This document shows positions 60,015 through 64,000 of a stretch of 64,000 bases of DNA, piece by piece. The notes below the pieces were generated by a model. The model ran no database searches and was not told the origin of the DNA. It saw only the letters and a list, made by a program, of their open reading frames with translations. The DNA comes from Salvator merianae (lineage: Eukaryota > Chordata > Lepidosauria > Squamata > Teiidae). The translations under genes were made by a program, and so were the position numbers. The stretch is from the NCBI GenBank assembly GCA_003586115.2, contig QVOM02000034.1:139066453-139130452 (forward strand), written 5' to 3'. Every line of letters begins with the position of its first letter. Within the stretch, counting starts at the first letter, position 1.

Positions 60015-60790
60015 TCAGAAAAGAATCCTGCCAGACTAATCATATTTCATTTTTTAAATTTATACACGTTTCTTTTACAACTGGAGAATATATAGTTTGA
60101 AATTTGAATGTAGAAGAAGAGGAAGAAAGAGAAAGAAAAAAAGAAAATAGAAAAAAATATTATTTACAAGAGAGCAGTCAAACAGTGATTATTACAAAGG
60201 GCACAATAGGAGATTTAAACAAAGCCTTGATTAATTTAATTGCTAAATTCTAACTATGCAAAGGCTCTCAAGTCTTTTGGAATCTGTTGCCTGATGTGTC
60301 AGCTCTATAAAGAATTAAAAGTAAGAACCATATTACAGAACATATTTCAGTTTTTGATCAAGTTCCTTTCACAGAGATGCTTAAGAAGCTTCTTCTACAC
60401 CTCTCTTGTATGTAAATAGATGACTATAACAATTTTGTAACTCTTTTGAGAGTTCAATAGTAGGAAGTAGTATATAAACATTTTAAATCAATAGCACACA
60501 TAAGATGCATAGACACAGACTTCAGCCAAGCATTCAACCAAGTGCCTTTTAATTAGCCAGGCACCTCTTTAAGGGTGGACTGGTAGCAGCGCTGTCAGTA
60601 GGTAGAGCCATAGCTGTGTCTTGAAAATCATACTCAAAGTGAAGAAGTGGGGTTTGTCGTCAATTCAGAGAATAGTAGAGTGAGTGCAGACTTTAGTCTC
60701 AGGATAAATATTTTTCAGTACATCATTAATGACTGGGAGAAGACGCTAGACAAAATGCATATTAAACAGATGGAAGCATTGGTACTTTAT
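60015..60790 (+). pseudogene. CR1-like reverse transcriptase fossil, very decayed
   Basis: Scattered + strand blocks fit a CR1-like order: 'aatcctgccagactaatcat' (60027), 'DFSQAFNQVPF' (about 60519-60550, like the DFSKAFDTV RT motif) and 'QYIINDWEKTLDKM' (about 60718-60758, like the INDL..L.K block before the FADD motif). Stops throughout. Limits are approximate. Confidence 0.45.
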
Positions 60791-62594
60791 TTTTAACTGA
60801 TCTTTAAAGTAAATAAGTAAATACGTAAAGTACCAGTGCTTCAGTTTGTTTCATATGCGTTCCGTCTAGCTTATTCTCCTAGTTACAAAATAATCAGCCA
60901 AGTTGCTTTATGCTGGATGTGACATTAAACCAAAGATAGCCAAAGAAAGTGACCAAAGCAACATTTCAGAAAGGTGCAAGGAAGATGCTGAGCGTGGTGG
61001 TGCAGCTTTCATTATGTACCCAGCATTCCTCAGGGTATTTACTAACAACCTAAACAACACTCTGAAATTTGAGATGATATATGGTTATTATCAGATAAAT
61101 ATATTAGATATGTGAGTGACATACTGCTACAGCACTTGCCTGATGCAGGATACCTCTAAGCCTGCTGTGGTTGGGAGGGAGGGGCCATTGCTGGGAGCCT
61201 GCCGATGATAGCAGATGATTTTGATAGGGATGAAGTATTTTCAGATTCTGTACTGCACTGAACTACTTTAGAAATAGATTTTGGCAGGCTTTCTAAAATT
61301 TGCCAAATGTTTTGTGGCAACCAGCCTTGTACGTTATGGTCTCTGCCTTGACATATACTCATCTCTTTTTCATTATCTTGCTCTATATATTGAGGGAGGA
61401 AAGAAACATTTTTGGCACTGCATGCACAAAATGGAGGAACTAACTCTATGGTGGTCTGCAGGTTGGGACTACAGGATAGTGGGGAAGCAGCAAGGTTTCC
61501 ATTCCAGTCAAAGCCACCTTCTCCACTACTGCTGCCTTCCAGGCTCAGGATACAAGTGACAGCTGCACTCATTTGAGGGAAGGAGTTTCAGTGTGAAAAT
61601 CCCGGTCTGTAAATATGAGCAGAAGCTCAGTGTTGGAAGTTTCTGCTGTAACTGTAGTTTTTGTACTAGGGTGAATACATCTTCATAGTGTCAAGAAATA
61701 CACGTAAGCATTTGAGCTTATCTCTTTTAAAATTTAGAAAAATGAGGGTTGGGATCAGACTTAACACTGTAGCTAAACAGAGTTTTTCAAAGAACCTGCA
61801 CAGGCTGCCCAGTAAGAGGAACCCCTGGTTCCCCCCCCCCCCAATCTCATAAAAGTGTAGTCCTGGCCATGTCAGAAGTTAATCCCTGGGTGCTTAGTGC
61901 TTTTATTACTGGGAAAGCGAAGTTAGGATTGCAGCCATTGTCCTGTTGCCTCTGGTTGATTTTTAATTGAGCACAGCCTTTTGGACTTGTGTCAGGTGGG
62001 GCCTTGAGTGTGAGGAACATTGTTTTCACACCTGTGTGTGGGATCTTTAGTTTAGGGTGAAATTCACTGATTTGATCATTTGTGTTCACTTCCCACAGCA
62101 TGTTGGAACACTTTTGTCCCAGCAGTTGTCAGAATGTCTTTTCTGCATATTTACTACTACTGAACTTGTTTTATGAATATGAACTTCTGTTTCCTGTGAA
62201 ATTTTCCAGAAACATTTGCTTAGACTAGGCATTAGAGCTCCACAAACATCTCTTTAGGTATGATCTCCACACTCAAACATAAAGATAGGGCAATAGACAG
62301 CCCCACTGCAGTTCTGCCCACATGGACACTGGGGGCGGGGGAGCTGTCATTGCAAGCCTCCCTTGATCTCCCCTTAATCCCCAAAGGATCATCAGGCCAT
62401 GGTCTGGGGAGATCATCCTGCGCTGCTCTGTGGTCTTGATCTGTGCCAGAAGACAGAAACCTAGGAAATTTAGCTCAATTTTAAGTTGCAACTTAGAAAT
62501 TGATAAGGTACCAATGTTTTTCTGTTTGTAGTTAAACACATGTTTAACTTTGTATTCATACTTAATTCTTGACTGCTGATATATTTATGTATTA

Positions 62595-62765
62595 TGGTGC
62601 CAGGTGAAAATTCACTTATTCCAACAAGCCTTTACAGAGACCAGTTTACTTACTGTTGATCCTTTACTCCCTTTTATGTTTTTTTAAAAAATGATAGCAT
62701 TGTAGCTGGGACTGTATCCTGTCTCAATAAAAAGTAGGTGAAACTATTCTAAATAAATAAATTAC
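62595..62765 (+). repeat. L2-like LINE 3' end
   Basis: 'caggtgaaaattcacttatt', 'ccaacaagcctttacagaga', then a T-rich stretch and an 'ctaaataaataaa' tail: the last codons and tail of an L2-type LINE. Confidence 0.6.
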
Positions 62766-63299
62766 AAACAGAAATGCAGAGATTGACTTTAAGCAGGAGC
62801 ATCAGAAGACATGTACTGTATTCTCTAACTCAGAGCAGTCGGGTACTATGCGACTTCATAAAACATCACTTGATGGGATTCAACAAATGGTATCAGTGAG
62901 CACATTAACTATAAGACACCACACTAAGCCTCCTGGCTGCAGATCTGGAAAGTTCTCAAGAAGGGTAAAAGGTTACTACATACAGCAAAAATTCCAGGCA
63001 TTCCAGACAAATGCCAGAGGCCTCCTTCTCTCCTCTGCAAGCTGTTCTTCTCCATTACTGGAAAGGCACAGAAATATGAAGCAGAGGGGGAAAGAAAGAA
63101 AGCAGATCTCCAGCAAATCCTTTCTTGAATGCAGCCTGTTACTTTTCCCAGTTTGCTTTTAGCTTCTCCAACCTCCCGTGGCAGCTTCTCCAGCAGAATT
63201 TATCAAGGGAAAACATCAGGAGAACGCAGGTTCCTTCGTGTCCTTTTCACCTCTCGGTGAGACCACCCAGAAGTGCTTTTTCCTGTTGTGGGAGACACC

Positions 63300-63500
63300 C
63301 CAAACCGGCCAGTTTTACTGGAGGCAGGATGTCTTTAAAAAGTCAGCTGCTGGGAGACTGTAACAGGGCAAGCTGTGTGCTTTTGTCCCACTCATGGGCT
63401 TCCGTATGCAACTGCTGGGCCAGTGTAAGAACAGGCTGTTGGGCTAGATAGACCACTTGCCTGATCCAGCAGGGCATTTTTTATGTTCTTCTGTCCTTAT
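63300..63500 (+). repeat. CR1-like LINE 3' end
   Basis: 'agctgctgggagactgtaac', 'gccagtgtaagaacaggctg', 'ttgggctagatagaccactt' and 'cctgatccagcagggcattt', ending in ttatgttctt. It is the best-kept 3' end of this family in the window and the reference for the other fragments. Confidence 0.8.
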
Positions 63501-63950
63501 GACCACTTACACAAACTAATTGTGGAATCATCCTGCTCACAAGAGCCCCAACAATAAACTAAGAGAAAAGGTTTCAATGCAGAAATTACTTATTCTTTAA
63601 CTAGAGATTGGACTCACCAGAAGTTATTTCAAGATTCTTTGCCTCACAGGGGCAGTGAGATTCGGAGGCCTATGCTGCCAGGGGACAGGATACGGAGGGA
63701 GTAGGAAAGCATTTTCTACTTTACAAATAAACATTTCTAGTTTGGCAAAAAGGCAAGGAAGTGGATGGGCAAATACATTGTAGGATGCATATGAATAGTG
63801 TGAAGAAAGTAGATAAGGAGAACCTTTTCCTTGACACTAAAATACTGGAACAAAGGGACAGAAGATAAAAGTATTTATTCACACAGTGTTCAGTTAAACT
63901 GTGAAATTTATTACTCTGCAGACATACAAAAAATGAGATCCATCCATCTA

Positions 63951-64000
63951 GAGCCCTTTCTGTACTTACTTGCAGTTGGACAGAATCAGTGGGGCCATCA
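63951..64000. mobile_element. Possible left end of a GCCCTTTCTG-type MITE, cut by the window edge
   Basis: gccctttctgtacttacttg resembles the inverted end ggccctttctgcacttgg of the MITE at 2786. Its other end would be outside the window. Confidence 0.35.

Larger units (their letters stand above)
59866..64000 (+). other. NOS1AP: Intron 2 of the NOS1AP-like gene, partial
   Basis: Starts with gtaagt and runs off the window. No exon 3 (which should begin at the YEFKAKN-type block) is present. It contains a C12-type run near 61831 and the repeats listed below. The 138-residue - strand frame at 61156-61572 has no recognised domain. Confidence 0.7.

Noticed and set aside
61156..61572. 138-residue - strand frame in intron 2
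   Set aside because: Ser/Pro-rich without a domain, and a + strand frame overlaps it. No evidence for a gene.
1..64000. CRISPR arrays, operons, plasmid or phage features
   Set aside because: None seen. The gene structure with large introns, the CpG island, and the LINE and SINE content indicate a vertebrate chromosome.
1..64000. Endogenous retrovirus or other viral integration
   Set aside because: I found no LTR pair, primer-binding site or gag-pol-env order. The RNase H-like block at 45.3-47.1 kb fits a DIRS-like element better.

Overview
The window looks like vertebrate nuclear DNA, most likely from a squamate reptile. It is AT-rich, without operons or dense coding, and is filled with decayed CR1-like, L2-like, L1-like, RTE/BovB-like and DIRS-like retrotransposons, tRNA-headed SINEs ending in ...ataaaaaccaa(n)ttcttc tails, small inverted-repeat DNA transposons and microsatellites. 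The organism call is inferred from this repeat mix. No database search was possible.

Only one host gene is convincing. It lies on the + strand and encodes a NOS1AP (CAPON)-type adaptor: coding exon 1 at 31994-32116 inside a CpG island (about 31480-32700), then a 27.7-kb intron, then coding exon 2 at 59794-59865, with intron 2 running off the right edge. Together the two exons give the first 65 residues: a short leader and the start of the phosphotyrosine-binding (PTB/PID) domain.

Layout. 1-4.9 kb: old CR1-like pieces and a 175-bp palindromic MITE. 4.9-11.65 kb: an L1-type LINE complex on the - strand, flanked by an 18-bp target-site duplication. It holds ORF1, ORF2, a second ORF2 C-terminus, a SINE with a large microsatellite, and a fossil of an unrelated uncharacterised protein. 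11.65-31.4 kb: intergenic DNA with L2, CR1, SINE and MITE copies. 31.5-32.7 kb: promoter/CpG island and exon 1. 32.7-59.8 kb: intron 1, with a GC-rich repeat, a non-LTR reverse-transcriptase fossil, a DIRS-like element, an internally deleted L1 inserted at the end of a MITE, an L2, a BovB-like endonuclease fragment, and a GC- and CpG-rich RTE fragment that looks much younger than everything around it. 59.9-64 kb: intron 2 with CR1-like and L2-like tails.

The observations most worth following up are the RTE fragment at about 54775-56440, which resembles nematode-type RTE elements and is a candidate for horizontal transfer; the fossil Cys-rich ORF at 6225-6560; the nested L1 structure; and the two inverted-repeat DNA-transposon families with several copies each in this one window.
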